Source: an uncultured Thermoplasmata archaeon
GTDB lineage: Archaea; Thermoplasmatota; Thermoplasmata; Methanomassiliicoccales; Methanomethylophilaceae
DNA length: 12,250 nt
NCBI GenBank assembly: GCA_946545675.1
Contig: CAMNNR010000025.1
Span: 1-12,250 of the forward strand
Direction: 5' to 3'
Part shown: positions 1 through 6,805 of the stretch, piece after piece
How positions within the stretch are numbered: the first letter of the stretch is position 1
Layout: the number at the start of each line of letters is the position of its first letter
The notes under the pieces: generated by a model
Databases searched by the model: none
Told to the model about the DNA's origin: nothing
What the model saw: the letters and a program-made list of their open reading frames with translations, nothing else
Program-made: the position numbers and the translations under genes

Positions 1-71
1 ACGGCAGAATGGTCGTTGTAGATACGGTACTGCTGCTTTACCAGGGTCTCCTTGTAGGCGGGATCCATCAT
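1..71 (-). CDS. taw1: 4-demethylwyosine synthase Taw1, N-terminal fragment (cut by window edge)
   Basis: Only the first 23 codons are inside the window, reading leftwards from ATG at 71. The peptide begins MMDPAYKETLVKQQYRIYND and continues with HSAV. Archaeal TYW1/Taw1 proteins typically start with a helix followed by a KQxYRIxxxHSAVKxC-like segment, and this matches. Taw1 is a radical SAM, iron-sulfur enzyme that uses pyruvate to build the tricyclic base imG-14 from N1-methylguanosine 37 of tRNA-Phe. The radical SAM cysteines would lie outside the window. The gene starts 9 bases after the rfcL stop codon and is probably co-transcribed with it. Either of two adjacent ATGs (71 or 68) could be the start. 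The call rests on a short conserved segment, so it is probable rather than certain. Confidence 0.68.
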   Translation of the reverse strand, partial: MMDPAYKETLVKQQYRIYNDHSA

Positions 72-80
72 GCTATCGTC

Positions 81-1577
81 TCAGAAATCGAAAAGACTGC
101 GTTGTTTGGCTGCGGGAGGCTTGGGCTCCGCAGGAGGTTCCTTCGGGGCTTCCACGGGCTTGCTAGGGGCCTCCTTCGGGGTACTCTCTGTCTTCTTCTC
201 GGGCATGCGGAACTCCGCGGGTTCGGTTTTGGCGGGTTTCTCCGTCTTCTTCTTCGTGACCTTGGGTGCGGGAGGGTAGGCAGCCTTGAAGGAGGATTTG
301 ATGACCTTGTCGTCGGACTTCACTCCCAGGAGGAAAGCGAGTTCCCCTTCCTCCAATCCCGCCTCCTTGATCAGGAATATGCGGAATTCCTCGTCATCGG
401 TGGCGAGCTGTTTGAAGAATCCGAAGGATTCGTTCAGCACGGTGTTCCCCGAGGTGTGCACCAGCGATCCAAGTTTCATGGAAAGTGCTTTGCGCTGTGC
501 GCGGGTGGCACGGGAACGGGACATCTTGGAGAGGTACGAGGGGAACATGAAGCGGTCGAAGGAGGTCTTCGGGGTCTTGAGTGCGTTCACCACGCCCTCC
601 ACCATCATGTCGCTGGCATATTTCCAAAGACCGTAGTACATGCGCTTGCTGACCCTTCCGAGGAATACATCTGCACGGGAGAGGGCATCGAGACAGTCGG
701 CCATCTCCTTCTTGGTGGCGCATTCGCGGGGGATGTTCTCCAGGATCCACAGCGATACGGTGGGTGGATCGACATCGCATTCCCTGAGGATGTGTTTGGC
801 GAGCTCAGCGTTGCGCTTTCTGAAGAGGGCGCCCAGGAACTCGTACATGTCCGAACGGGATTCCCTCTGGGAGAGCATCTCCGCCATCTCCGCCGTGACA
901 AGTCTGTTACCAAGTGCCAGGGACTGGAGGTCCCTTATGGCCGCACGCATGTCGCCGTCGCAGTTCTCGGCGATGAGGCTCACCGCCTCGTCCTCTATGG
1001 CCACGCGCTCCTTGGCACAGATCTTCTTCAGCATGGTCTCGACCGACCTCTGCTGAGGCTTCCTGAACACGACCTGCTGGGTCTCGGTTTTTATGCTCGC
1101 GCTCTTGCGGGTCAGCTCGTAGTAATCGTTGCAGATGAGGATGACCGGTTGGCGGGTGTTCTTCACCAGGTTGATTATCACCGGCATGGCGCCCCTGTCG
1201 TGGACACCGTAGAGGCTGTCCGCCTCGTCGAGGATGATGAGCTTCATCTCACCGTCGGTGGTGCTGTGGAACGAACCGTCCTCCGCGAACGTGTTGAACT
1301 TCGAGGCACGGATTGCCACATCCTCTATGATGGCCCCGGTCCTCTGATCGGAAGCGTTCATCTCCACCGTGCTCCAGCCCATCTCGCGGGCAAGAGCCAG
1401 AGCGGAAGATGTCTTACCTATTCCGGGGGATCCGCTGAGGACCAGCGCGCGGTATTTGGGGACCCCTTTCTGCCAGGCCTCCGCCCATTGTTTCATGGCG
1501 GCTGCTGAGGATGGATTGCCCACGATGTCCTTGAGTGTCTCCGGCCTGTATTTCTCTGTCCAGTCTTCGGCAGCCAT
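81..1577 (-). CDS. rfcL: Replication factor C large subunit (clamp loader)
   Basis: This is the large subunit of the archaeal clamp loader, which with RFC small subunits opens and loads PCNA onto primed DNA using ATP. The 498-aa protein opens with WTEKYRPETLKDIVGN, the usual RFC box I. It has Walker A GSPGIGKT (residues 49-56), Walker B LIILDEAD (113-120) and a sensor-1-like ILICND (146-151). The middle is the helical lid and collar. From about residue 425 the tail is low in complexity and rich in Lys, Pro, Glu and Ala. The last residues QRSLFDF form a PIP box for binding PCNA, as in other archaeal RFC-L proteins. The length is normal for the family. The start ATG at 1577 lies 10 bases after the stop of the zinc-ribbon gene, and taw1 follows 9 bases after its own stop, so the three look like one operon. 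Confidence 0.96.
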   Translation of the reverse strand: MAAEDWTEKYRPETLKDIVGNPSSAAAMKQWAEAWQKGVPKYRALVLSGSPGIGKTSSALALAREMGWSTVEMNASDQRTGAIIEDVAIRASKFNTFAEDGSFHSTTDGEMKLIILDEADSLYGVHDRGAMPVIINLVKNTRQPVILICNDYYELTRKSASIKTETQQVVFRKPQQRSVETMLKKICAKERVAIEDEAVSLIAENCDGDMRAAIRDLQSLALGNRLVTAEMAEMLSQRESRSDMYEFLGALFRKRNAELAKHILRECDVDPPTVSLWILENIPRECATKKEMADCLDALSRADVFLGRVSKRMYYGLWKYASDMMVEGVVNALKTPKTSFDRFMFPSYLSKMSRSRATRAQRKALSMKLGSLVHTSGNTVLNESFGFFKQLATDDEEFRIFLIKEAGLEEGELAFLLGVKSDDKVIKSSFKAAYPPAPKVTKKKTEKPAKTEPAEFRMPEKKTESTPKEAPSKPVEAPKEPPAEPKPPAAKQRSLFDF

Positions 1578-1587
1578 TTCTCGGTCC

Positions 1588-2091
1588 TCAGCTACGGTAG
1601 ACGATGGCGAAAATCTCCATCATCTGTTTGAGATAGATGACCACCCCTATTATCTCCAGCAATATTATTGTTGAGATTGAGAGGGTGCCCGAGGCGAACC
1701 TGATGTACAGGAACACCGCCGAGATGATCAGGTACATCACGCCCCTGGAGTATTTCCTGGCAACCAGATGGCCTATCCCGAAGACATTGAAGAGTCCGGG
1801 CACCAGGGCCGCCATGATCACGAGTAGGTCGAAGGAGGTGAGACGTGTCTTTGTGGGTGCGGAGTACTCGAACTCCCCTATGCGACGGCCGCACGAGGCA
1901 CAGAACTTCGCCTCGGGGATGTTGTCGTGACCGCAGTAGGGGCAGTGTCCCGGTTCCATCAGTACGCGGTTGTCGGAAGAGCGGACATCCACGATGCGTC
2001 TGGAACCGCAGGTGTAGCAGAAATCGGCATCGGGCTCGACAGCGCTTCCGCACTCCATGCAGTAACGAACGATGCCCGAATCTCCCTCCAT
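1588..2091 (-). CDS. Double zinc-ribbon membrane protein (TM2-like)
   Basis: The 167-aa protein has two zinc ribbons at the N-terminus: Cys11, 14, 25, 28 and Cys50, 53, 64, 67, each in CxxC pairs ending in CG. A short linker leads to a hydrophobic half with about three membrane segments (roughly 87-109, 116-132 and 138-155). The stretch FNVFGIGHLVARKYSRGVMY between the first two resembles the turn of TM2-type domains, where a small hairpin of two helices is joined by a G-rich, basic segment. I infer an integral membrane protein with a cytoplasmic zinc-binding head. No function can be assigned. It heads the operon with rfcL and taw1, but the link may be only shared transcription. No Shine-Dalgarno site is evident before ATG 2091, and a TATA-like element lies about 30 bases upstream. 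Confidence 0.8.
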   Translation of the reverse strand: MEGDSGIVRYCMECGSAVEPDADFCYTCGSRRIVDVRSSDNRVLMEPGHCPYCGHDNIPEAKFCASCGRRIGEFEYSAPTKTRLTSFDLLVIMAALVPGLFNVFGIGHLVARKYSRGVMYLIISAVFLYIRFASGTLSISTIILLEIIGVVIYLKQMMEIFAIVYRS

Positions 2092-2114
2092 GATACGGGG
2101 AATGTCTCACTCAG

Positions 2115-2127
2115 ATATGTTTTTATG
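2115..2127 (-). promoter_or_regulatory. Putative TATA box for the zinc-ribbon/rfcL/taw1 operon
   Basis: On the minus strand this reads ATATGTTTTTATG reversed, i.e. CATAAAAACATAT. It is the only AT-rich block before the operon, and its centre is about 30 bases from the first ATG (2091). It implies a very short leader. It is a weaker match to the archaeal TATA consensus than the others in the window. Confidence 0.45.
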
Positions 2128-2131
2128 TTTC

Positions 2132-2170
2132 GCGGGGGCCGAGGAAAAGTGTAGTGTGCCCCCGCTTTTT
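2132..2170 (+). terminator. Intrinsic-terminator-like hairpin with T-run, plus-strand polarity
   Basis: An 8-bp perfect stem, GCGGGGGC (2132-2139) with GCCCCCGC (2158-2165), encloses an 18-base loop and is followed by TTTTT (2166-2170). This is the usual layout of an intrinsic terminator reading on the plus strand. The flanking genes are both on the minus strand, and on that strand the hairpin is not followed by a T-run. It could still help separate the 2177 gene from the next promoter. Confidence 0.45.
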
Positions 2171-2176
2171 GTAGTT

Positions 2177-2701
2177 TCACTCCTTCTTTCCGAGCATCAG
2201 TTTGGCTACTTCGACATCCATACTGAGCACTTTCTTGAAGGGAAGGGATTTGGGCGGTTCGCCTTTGCTGAGGACGTTGTTGACGCAGGTGACGGTACCG
2301 TCGCGGTAGTAGCGCCCGGTGTTGAAAGTCACGTATACGCAGATGTCCTCGGTACTCTTGTCGATGTAATCGAAGGCAAAGGCCTGTGCTTCCTCAAGAT
2401 CGGTGGTGCTGAAGACTATCTCGGTCTTACCGGCCTTCTCGCAGAATACGAAGTACGGCTCTACGGGGAGCATCATATCGAGTGCTTCCGCACCCATCTC
2501 CATCTTGGCCCAGATCTCATCGAAATCCTTTCCGGCTTTGACGCCCTTCACGAACTCGCATATTTTCTCCTTATCGTTCTTTACGAGTCCGACGCACTTG
2601 TCGTTCCATTCGATTGCCACAACATCGGGCTTGTCGCTTCTGTAGTTAACGACGTATTCGCCCAGTTTTCCTTTGGTAGAGTATGCGTTTACTTCGCTCA
2701 T
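2177..2701 (-). CDS. Hypothetical protein, 174 aa
   Basis: I do not recognise this protein. It is soluble, acidic and of mixed alpha/beta character, with no signal peptide, membrane segment or obvious catalytic motif. Three of its few cysteines are in ordinary positions (WNDKCVG, EKICEF, FVFCEK), with no CxxC pair. The start is taken at ATG 2701 (MSEVNAYS) because an AAGGTG Shine-Dalgarno block (2712-2707) sits five bases upstream. An in-frame GTG two codons earlier, at 2707, overlaps that block and is less likely. The gene is monocistronic, with its own TATA box at about 2761 and a leader of about 35 bases. Coding potential is supported by length, start signals and base composition matching the neighbours. 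Confidence 0.8.
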   Translation of the reverse strand: MSEVNAYSTKGKLGEYVVNYRSDKPDVVAIEWNDKCVGLVKNDKEKICEFVKGVKAGKDFDEIWAKMEMGAEALDMMLPVEPYFVFCEKAGKTEIVFSTTDLEEAQAFAFDYIDKSTEDICVYVTFNTGRYYRDGTVTCVNNVLSKGEPPKSLPFKKVLSMDVEVAKLMLGKKE

Positions 2702-2758
2702 TTTCACACCTTGGTCAGGTTGATGAAAAATTGCGATTATCGTTTATTAAGCCATTGG

Positions 2759-2768
2759 CGTATAAATC
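2759..2768 (-). promoter_or_regulatory. TATA box for the 174-aa hypothetical gene
   Basis: The minus strand reads GGATTTATACG here, a good archaeal TATA element. Expected transcription start is near 2738, leaving a leader of about 35 bases that holds the Shine-Dalgarno block before ATG 2701. Confidence 0.6.
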
Positions 2769-2810
2769 CAAATGTACGTAATCGAGTAACAGGTTGGATT
2801 GGAAACAAGT

Positions 2811-3602
2811 TCAGAGCATGTGCATGCGGTAGATGCCACCGGTGCACTCGACCTTGATCTTCTCCCCGTAGAGTTCGGAGACCTTCTCATCCACCAGGAG
2901 TTCGGTCTTGGAACCGTCGGCGAAGATCTTCCCGTCGCGGATCATGACGACGCGGTCCACCTTCAGGGGGATGTCAGTCAGCTCGTGGGTGATCATGACG
3001 ATGGAGACGCCGCTGTCGATGAGGATATCGAACATCCTGCGGAACTTGGACTTCATGACGATGTCGAGACCGGTCATGGGCTCGTCGAGGATGAGCATGC
3101 GGGGGTTGGTGATGAGCGCACGTGCGATGAGGGTGCGGCGCATCTCTCCGAGGGAAAGGCCCTCGATCTCACGGGTCAGAAGATTGTCGATCCCCATTTC
3201 CATGGCGCGCATGCGGATGAGTTCCTCCATCTCCGGACGGATCTCCATCCCGCGGAAGACATCGAGGCTTCCGAAGAAACCGGAACCGATGACCTCCCTG
3301 ACGGTGGTGTGGAGGTCGAACTTGCTCTGGAGGTCCATGGAGACGACCCCCATTTTGCCCCTCAGCTCGAAGATGTCCCACCTGTCCTGGCCGAATATCC
3401 TCATGGAATAATCGCAGGAATCGTCGTCGTAGGGATAAACATCGCCTCTCAGAAGTTTCAGCAGAGTGGTCTTACCCGAACCGTTCAGTCCGATGATAGC
3501 TACATTCTCCCCGGTCTGGATGTTCAGTGTTACCTTGTCCAGTATGCGGTTCCCATTCTTGACCACTGACACGTTCTTCAGTTCGAGTGCATTCTCTGCC
3601 AT
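2811..3602 (-). CDS. ABC transporter ATP-binding protein (ModF/YlmA-like), orphan
   Basis: A single 263-aa nucleotide-binding domain with the full set of ABC motifs: Walker A GLNGSGKTT (38-46), Q-loop region with Gln92, signature LSLGEMRR (149-156), Walker B MLILDEP (169-175), D-loop GLD (178-180) and the H-loop His206. The segment FELRGKMGVVSMDLQ before the signature resembles the ModF/YlmA branch of ABC ATPases, which often lack a dedicated permease. No permease or binding protein is encoded beside it, so the substrate, or even a transport role, cannot be told. Two starts are possible. ATG 3602 (MAENALEL) is chosen because GGGGG at 3613-3609 lies six bases upstream. ATG 3608 would directly abut that block. 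Confidence 0.9.
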   Translation of the reverse strand: MAENALELKNVSVVKNGNRILDKVTLNIQTGENVAIIGLNGSGKTTLLKLLRGDVYPYDDDSCDYSMRIFGQDRWDIFELRGKMGVVSMDLQSKFDLHTTVREVIGSGFFGSLDVFRGMEIRPEMEELIRMRAMEMGIDNLLTREIEGLSLGEMRRTLIARALITNPRMLILDEPMTGLDIVMKSKFRRMFDILIDSGVSIVMITHELTDIPLKVDRVVMIRDGKIFADGSKTELLVDEKVSELYGEKIKVECTGGIYRMHML

Positions 3603-3623
3603 TATCATCCCCCAAATAATAGA

Positions 3624-3636
3624 TGTATAAAAAAAT
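3624..3636 (-). promoter_or_regulatory. TATA box for the ABC ATPase gene
   Basis: The minus strand reads TTTTTTTATACAT, a strong archaeal TATA element about 27 bases upstream of ATG 3602. It implies a very short leader, although a G-rich Shine-Dalgarno-like block is also present. Confidence 0.6.
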
Positions 3637-3701
3637 GGTTCGCAACCAATCCCTCCTACAGTACATCAAACCCCGGATAATTACCAGAACATTCCGATAA
3701 C

Positions 3702-3709
3702 TATATTTT
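3702..3709 (+). promoter_or_regulatory. TATA box for the MBL-fold gene
   Basis: TATATTTT lies about 28 bases before ATG 3733. The expected transcript begins within a few bases of the start codon. The two divergent promoters share the 130-base gap between the ABC ATPase and this gene. Confidence 0.5.
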
Positions 3710-3732
3710 AGGAAGATTAAATGATGGGATGA

Positions 3733-4371
3733 ATGAACCAACCAGTCTATGAAAAGCTGCACCAATTCACGGATCTGGGGGGACAGATGAGCCTGCCAGT
3801 TCACCAATATCTGCTTGACACGAACCCTTCGGTGATGTTCGCCACCGGGAACCATGCACAGGCGGAATGGATCCTCCCTCAGGTGAAATCCATCCTGGGA
3901 TCGAGACCGCTCGACTATCTGTTCATATCGCATATGGAAGCGGATGAATGCGGAGGGATAGCACCCTTCCTGAAGAAGTATCCTCACGTGAAAGTGATTT
4001 GTTCCTCGTTCACCGCACAGGAGATAAAGGGATTCGGTTTCAACGCGGACACACATATCGTTGACGAAGGGAAGACCATCCGCATGGGCGACCTGGAACT
4101 GGTATTCTTCAGGTATCCCAGCGAGGTCCATCTCCACGACGGCATGCTTGTCTTCGAAAGGAACAGCGGGGTCTTCTACAGTTCAGATCTGATGTTCCAC
4201 CACATCCTCAAGGGGGAGAAGGTGATCCGTTCCGAATGGGTGAAGGAGGTAGAATCGATCGATTCCTCCAACATCGCTGACGAGTCCCGCAGGGAGCGTC
4301 TGAAGAAGGATCTCCTCTCCATAATGCCGAAGTTCATCGCGGCCGGGCACGGTTCGTGTTCACTGGTTTGA
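3733..4371 (+). CDS. MBL-fold metallohydrolase, flavodiiron-type diiron domain without flavodoxin
   Basis: The 212-aa protein matches the metallo-beta-lactamase-like core of flavodiiron (FprA/ODP) proteins. Likely metal ligands are His67, Glu69 and Asp71 in SHMEADECGG, then His133 or His135 in PSEVHLHDG, Asp152 in FYSSDLM, and His206 in AAGHG. In canonical flavodiiron proteins the first motif is HxExDHxG. Here the second histidine is replaced by Glu72, followed by Cys73. There is no C-terminal flavodoxin domain, so any electron donor must be a separate protein. Oxygen or NO reduction is possible by family, but another redox or hydrolytic role is equally open. The stop codon overlaps the end of the convergent COG2122 gene by 12 bases. 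Confidence 0.85.
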   Translation: MNQPVYEKLHQFTDLGGQMSLPVHQYLLDTNPSVMFATGNHAQAEWILPQVKSILGSRPLDYLFISHMEADECGGIAPFLKKYPHVKVICSSFTAQEIKGFGFNADTHIVDEGKTIRMGDLELVFFRYPSEVHLHDGMLVFERNSGVFYSSDLMFHHILKGEKVIRSEWVKEVESIDSSNIADESRRERLKKDLLSIMPKFIAAGHGSCSLV

Positions 4372-5064
4372 GTCCACGAGTCTGCTGGTGTCGGCCCTGA
4401 CAAGTTCCGGGAGATCCCCGAACATGGCGATCTTACCCCCGCAGCAGGCAAGACAACCGGTCACGCCCTCTACCGAGCCGATGGTCTCGCATGAAGGTGC
4501 GAGGGTGGACTCGTCCTTCACCAGATTCCCGAGGGCAGTGGCACAGCAATCCGCGAGGATGACATCGTCCGATAATACGGTGGAGACGTTGCTCTCACCG
4601 AGGGATACTGAAGGGCCGATCTTCTTCGACGAGGAACAGATGCCAATTATCCTGTCGGAAGCCAGTTCGAATGCCAGATTGTTGAATACCGGGTGGTCGG
4701 CGAAGATACCCACAGAACGTTTCTTCGGGGAATAGAAAGCGATGTCCCCTCCGTTCTCCACGACGGCTTCTGAGGAACCCAGTTCCACCAGGCGTTCGGC
4801 CACGAATGCCGCCACGGTGCCGGCGATGCCAGCCATGGGGCCTACTCCGGCCTTCTCGGAAGCCTGGCACATCCGGCGGATTACCGGTTCGTCGGAATTA
4901 CGTACAGGGTACGGATCATAGGTGATGCCGAAGAAAGGGTCCTCGGCGATCTTGGATTCCACTATCCCCCTTACCTCGAAAACGGCATCCTCTGCGGACC
5001 TGATCAGGTCATCGTCGCAGAGGATGGTCAGGTAGGTCTCCCTGTAACGGAAGTAGTGTTTCAA
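4360..5064 (-). CDS. COG2122/UPF0280 ApbE-like protein of homocysteine biosynthesis
   Basis: This 234-aa protein belongs to the UPF0280 family (COG2122), distantly related to ApbE flavin transferases. Visible family motifs are GVGPMAGIAGTVA (74-86), VVENGGDIAF (101-110), ICSSSKKIGPSVSLG (142-156) and ADCCATALGN (171-180). A Cys-rich CLACCGG follows at 204-210. In Methanosarcina, COG2122 together with COG1900 is implicated in making homocysteine from aspartate semialdehyde using sulfide; I recall this from published genetics. Here it is the last gene of an operon with the COG1900 and NIL-ferredoxin genes, which supports that role. The start is TTG at 5064, overlapping the TGA of the upstream gene as TTGA, and no nearby in-frame ATG exists. 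This suggests translational coupling. Confidence 0.88.
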   Translation of the reverse strand: MKHYFRYRETYLTILCDDDLIRSAEDAVFEVRGIVESKIAEDPFFGITYDPYPVRNSDEPVIRRMCQASEKAGVGPMAGIAGTVAAFVAERLVELGSSEAVVENGGDIAFYSPKKRSVGIFADHPVFNNLAFELASDRIIGICSSSKKIGPSVSLGESNVSTVLSDDVILADCCATALGNLVKDESTLAPSCETIGSVEGVTGCLACCGGKIAMFGDLPELVRADTSRLVDSNQ

Positions 5065-5462
5065 ATTACCAGCCTGAGCGCCTTGACCGAACAGGCGTCG
5101 ACGCAGGAACCGCAGGCGATGCAGGTGTTGTAATCAACGATGATGTGGAAGTCTTTGTCCACGGTGATGGATTTGGTGGGACAAACCGCGACGCATGCTC
5201 CGCACTCCCAGCATTTGGCCTCTTCCTTGTGGATGTGGTTCACCATGGGTTCCACGTTGTAACCGCACTCCTCCACGCGGGCCATTCCTTTGTTGATCGT
5301 TTCCTCGTCCCCGGAGACGCTGAGGACCATGAACCCGCACCCGTCGCCGGTGATGTTGGCCTTGAGGACATTGGGGGTGAGGTCGAATTCCTTCACCAGG
5401 ACATATGCGACGGATCCCTGGACGTTCGATTCGTTGTATGTTACTTTGAATTTCCTCTCCAT
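5061..5462 (-). CDS. NIL domain plus 2[4Fe-4S] ferredoxin protein (homocysteine biosynthesis)
   Basis: The 133-aa protein has an N-terminal NIL domain (about residues 3-75, ferredoxin-like fold of the kind found in methionine-related proteins). Two [4Fe-4S] motifs follow: Cys84, 87, 90, 94 (CWECGACVAVCP) and Cys114, 117, 120, 124 (CIACGSCVDACS). This architecture accompanies DUF39/COG1900 proteins in methanogens, where it is thought to supply electrons for sulfur transfer to aspartate semialdehyde in homocysteine formation. The start ATG 5462 (MERKFKVTYN) is only 5 bases after the DUF39 stop, and its own stop overlaps the COG2122 TTG start. Upstream of 5462 the same frame stays open but reads through the DUF39 gene and is not coding. 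Confidence 0.92.
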   Translation of the reverse strand: MERKFKVTYNESNVQGSVAYVLVKEFDLTPNVLKANITGDGCGFMVLSVSGDEETINKGMARVEECGYNVEPMVNHIHKEEAKCWECGACVAVCPTKSITVDKDFHIIVDYNTCIACGSCVDACSVKALRLVI

Positions 5463-5467
5463 GGGTA

Positions 5468-6619
5468 TCACAACCAATCCTCTGTGAGTGTCTTGAGCTT
5501 GGCCTTCTTGGGGAACTGGAGGACGGGCTTGATGAGCTCGAACTCTCCGTTCTCTATCCAAGACTTCAGTTCTCCTGCAACTTTCCTTGCTCCTGACAGT
5601 GAGGAGAGCGAGGAGGTCCTGATCTTCTTGCCTTCGTATTCGATGGAACCGGACCTGAGCTGTGCGTAATTGTAGCGAGCCATCTCCTTCCTGCCGGTGT
5701 TCAGGCTGTAGTCGGTGAGCTGTGCGTAGATCTGCTCGTCGGTGATGCAGCATCTCTGCAGGATGTCCTTGTTCAGGATGGGGATGGGGATACCCACTCC
5801 GATGGCCAGGGAGATACCGTATCCGGTGATGTCCAGGCCGTGGACGAACTTGGGGTCCATCTGCTTCATGTCGCCGATGAGGGCGAGGGTCCTGGCACCG
5901 CCGATGGGCACGCCGTTGACCTCCTCCACATTGGTCTTGAACTGGGTTCCCTGCCAGCAGACGTATCCTTCCCCTCCCGCGAGGAAGATGTGGGTCCCCA
6001 TTCCGATGGTCTCGAGGTGCGGATCGTTGAGCAGGGGCGAGAGCTGTCCCGCGGAACTGTATGTGGCGTTCTTCATCCTGGGGAGGAGTTTTCCCATGTA
6101 GGTGTAGATGGTCCTTCCCGAGGTGTTGGTGGCTATTCCGTAGTTCTGGTAGCAGTTCCTGGGATTGTACAGGTATGCCTCGTTGATGTCGTCGAGGGTG
6201 ATGTGGGTGTCGATGTCCTTCCTCACGTAGCAGTCCGTACCGGGCCCCCATGCGTGGAGGTGGACGGGTTTGCCGGCGATGAGGTCCTCGATGACGTGGG
6301 CGCCGCCGTAACCCTTCTTGGGGTCCTCGGTGAGGGAGGTGGCTCCGATGAAGGTGTCCACCGCTGCCAGTCCCCCGTCGACGGGAACGTCGTTGAGGCG
6401 GATGTCGGTCATCCTGATGGGAGGCGATGCATGTCCGAAATTGAGGAACGCACCGGATGAACACATGGCTCCGAAGGTACCGGTGGTGACCACATCCACC
6501 TCTTCAGCCGCTTTCTCGATGCCTTTCTTCTTCACGACGTCGATGATCTCCTCTGCAGTGTACACCACCGCTTTCTTGGAGCGTATCTTCTCGTTGATTT
6601 CCTCGTAAGTTTTCGACAA
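5468..6619 (-). CDS. DUF39/COG1900 homocysteine biosynthesis protein
   Basis: The protein is a COG1900 (DUF39) member without C-terminal CBS domains. It starts SKTYEEINEKI after the initiator and has the family blocks TTGTFGAMCSSGAF, GHASPPI and GPGTDCY. The cysteines in the first and third blocks are residues 53 and 130 with the start chosen here. These correspond in spacing (77 residues) to the two key cysteines Cys54 and Cys131 that I recall for Methanosarcina MA1821, where a persulfide is proposed to form. I prefer TTG at 6619, with GGGATGGT (6630-6623) just upstream. A TTG at 6634 would add five residues (MWDGK) and lacks such a site. No ATG start is available. It is the first gene of the three-gene homocysteine operon. 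Confidence 0.9.
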   Translation of the reverse strand: MSKTYEEINEKIRSKKAVVYTAEEIIDVVKKKGIEKAAEEVDVVTTGTFGAMCSSGAFLNFGHASPPIRMTDIRLNDVPVDGGLAAVDTFIGATSLTEDPKKGYGGAHVIEDLIAGKPVHLHAWGPGTDCYVRKDIDTHITLDDINEAYLYNPRNCYQNYGIATNTSGRTIYTYMGKLLPRMKNATYSSAGQLSPLLNDPHLETIGMGTHIFLAGGEGYVCWQGTQFKTNVEEVNGVPIGGARTLALIGDMKQMDPKFVHGLDITGYGISLAIGVGIPIPILNKDILQRCCITDEQIYAQLTDYSLNTGRKEMARYNYAQLRSGSIEYEGKKIRTSSLSSLSGARKVAGELKSWIENGEFELIKPVLQFPKKAKLKTLTEDWL

Positions 6620-6680
6620 TTTACCATCCCACAATGAACCCGTGTTAAAACGAGCTCTGAATGGACAAAATATGCCGATT

Positions 6681-6692
6681 TCCTATTTAAAG
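6681..6692 (-). promoter_or_regulatory. TATA box for the homocysteine operon
   Basis: The minus strand reads CTTTAAATAGGA, a close match to the archaeal TATA consensus. The predicted start site is near 6660, giving a leader of about 40 bases, longer than for most genes here. No clear riboswitch-like fold was seen in that leader. Confidence 0.65.
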
Positions 6693-6775
6693 TGATAGTT
6701 AAAAAATAATATTTTAATAATATAATATTCCGATAGTACATTTTTGAAGATGACCTGGCCCGCTATCAGACCCTC

Positions 6776-6787
6776 AATTTATTTGTA
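6776..6787 (+). promoter_or_regulatory. TATA box for the 7S RNA gene
   Basis: AATTTATTTGTA is centred near 6780, about 26 bases before the expected 5' end of the 7S RNA at 6806-6808. The spacing supports both the promoter and the RNA start. Confidence 0.65.
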
Positions 6788-6805
6788 CTACGGGGACAAT
6801 TACCG

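Noticed and set aside
9..1508. Long open frame on the plus strand (499 codons) opposite rfcL
   Set aside because: It is antisense to a gene with unmistakable RFC motifs. The predicted protein is rich in Gly, Leu, His and Arg with no recognisable domain, as expected from the complement of a GC-biased gene.
2811..4371. ABC ATPase and MBL protein as one functional pair
   Set aside because: They are divergent, with separate promoters and no shared substrate clue. Adjacency alone does not support a link.
5463..6464. N-terminal extension of the NIL-ferredoxin reading frame
   Set aside because: The frame stays open upstream but reads through the DUF39 gene in another phase and gives an Arg/Pro/His-rich nonsense protein. 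The real start is ATG 5462.
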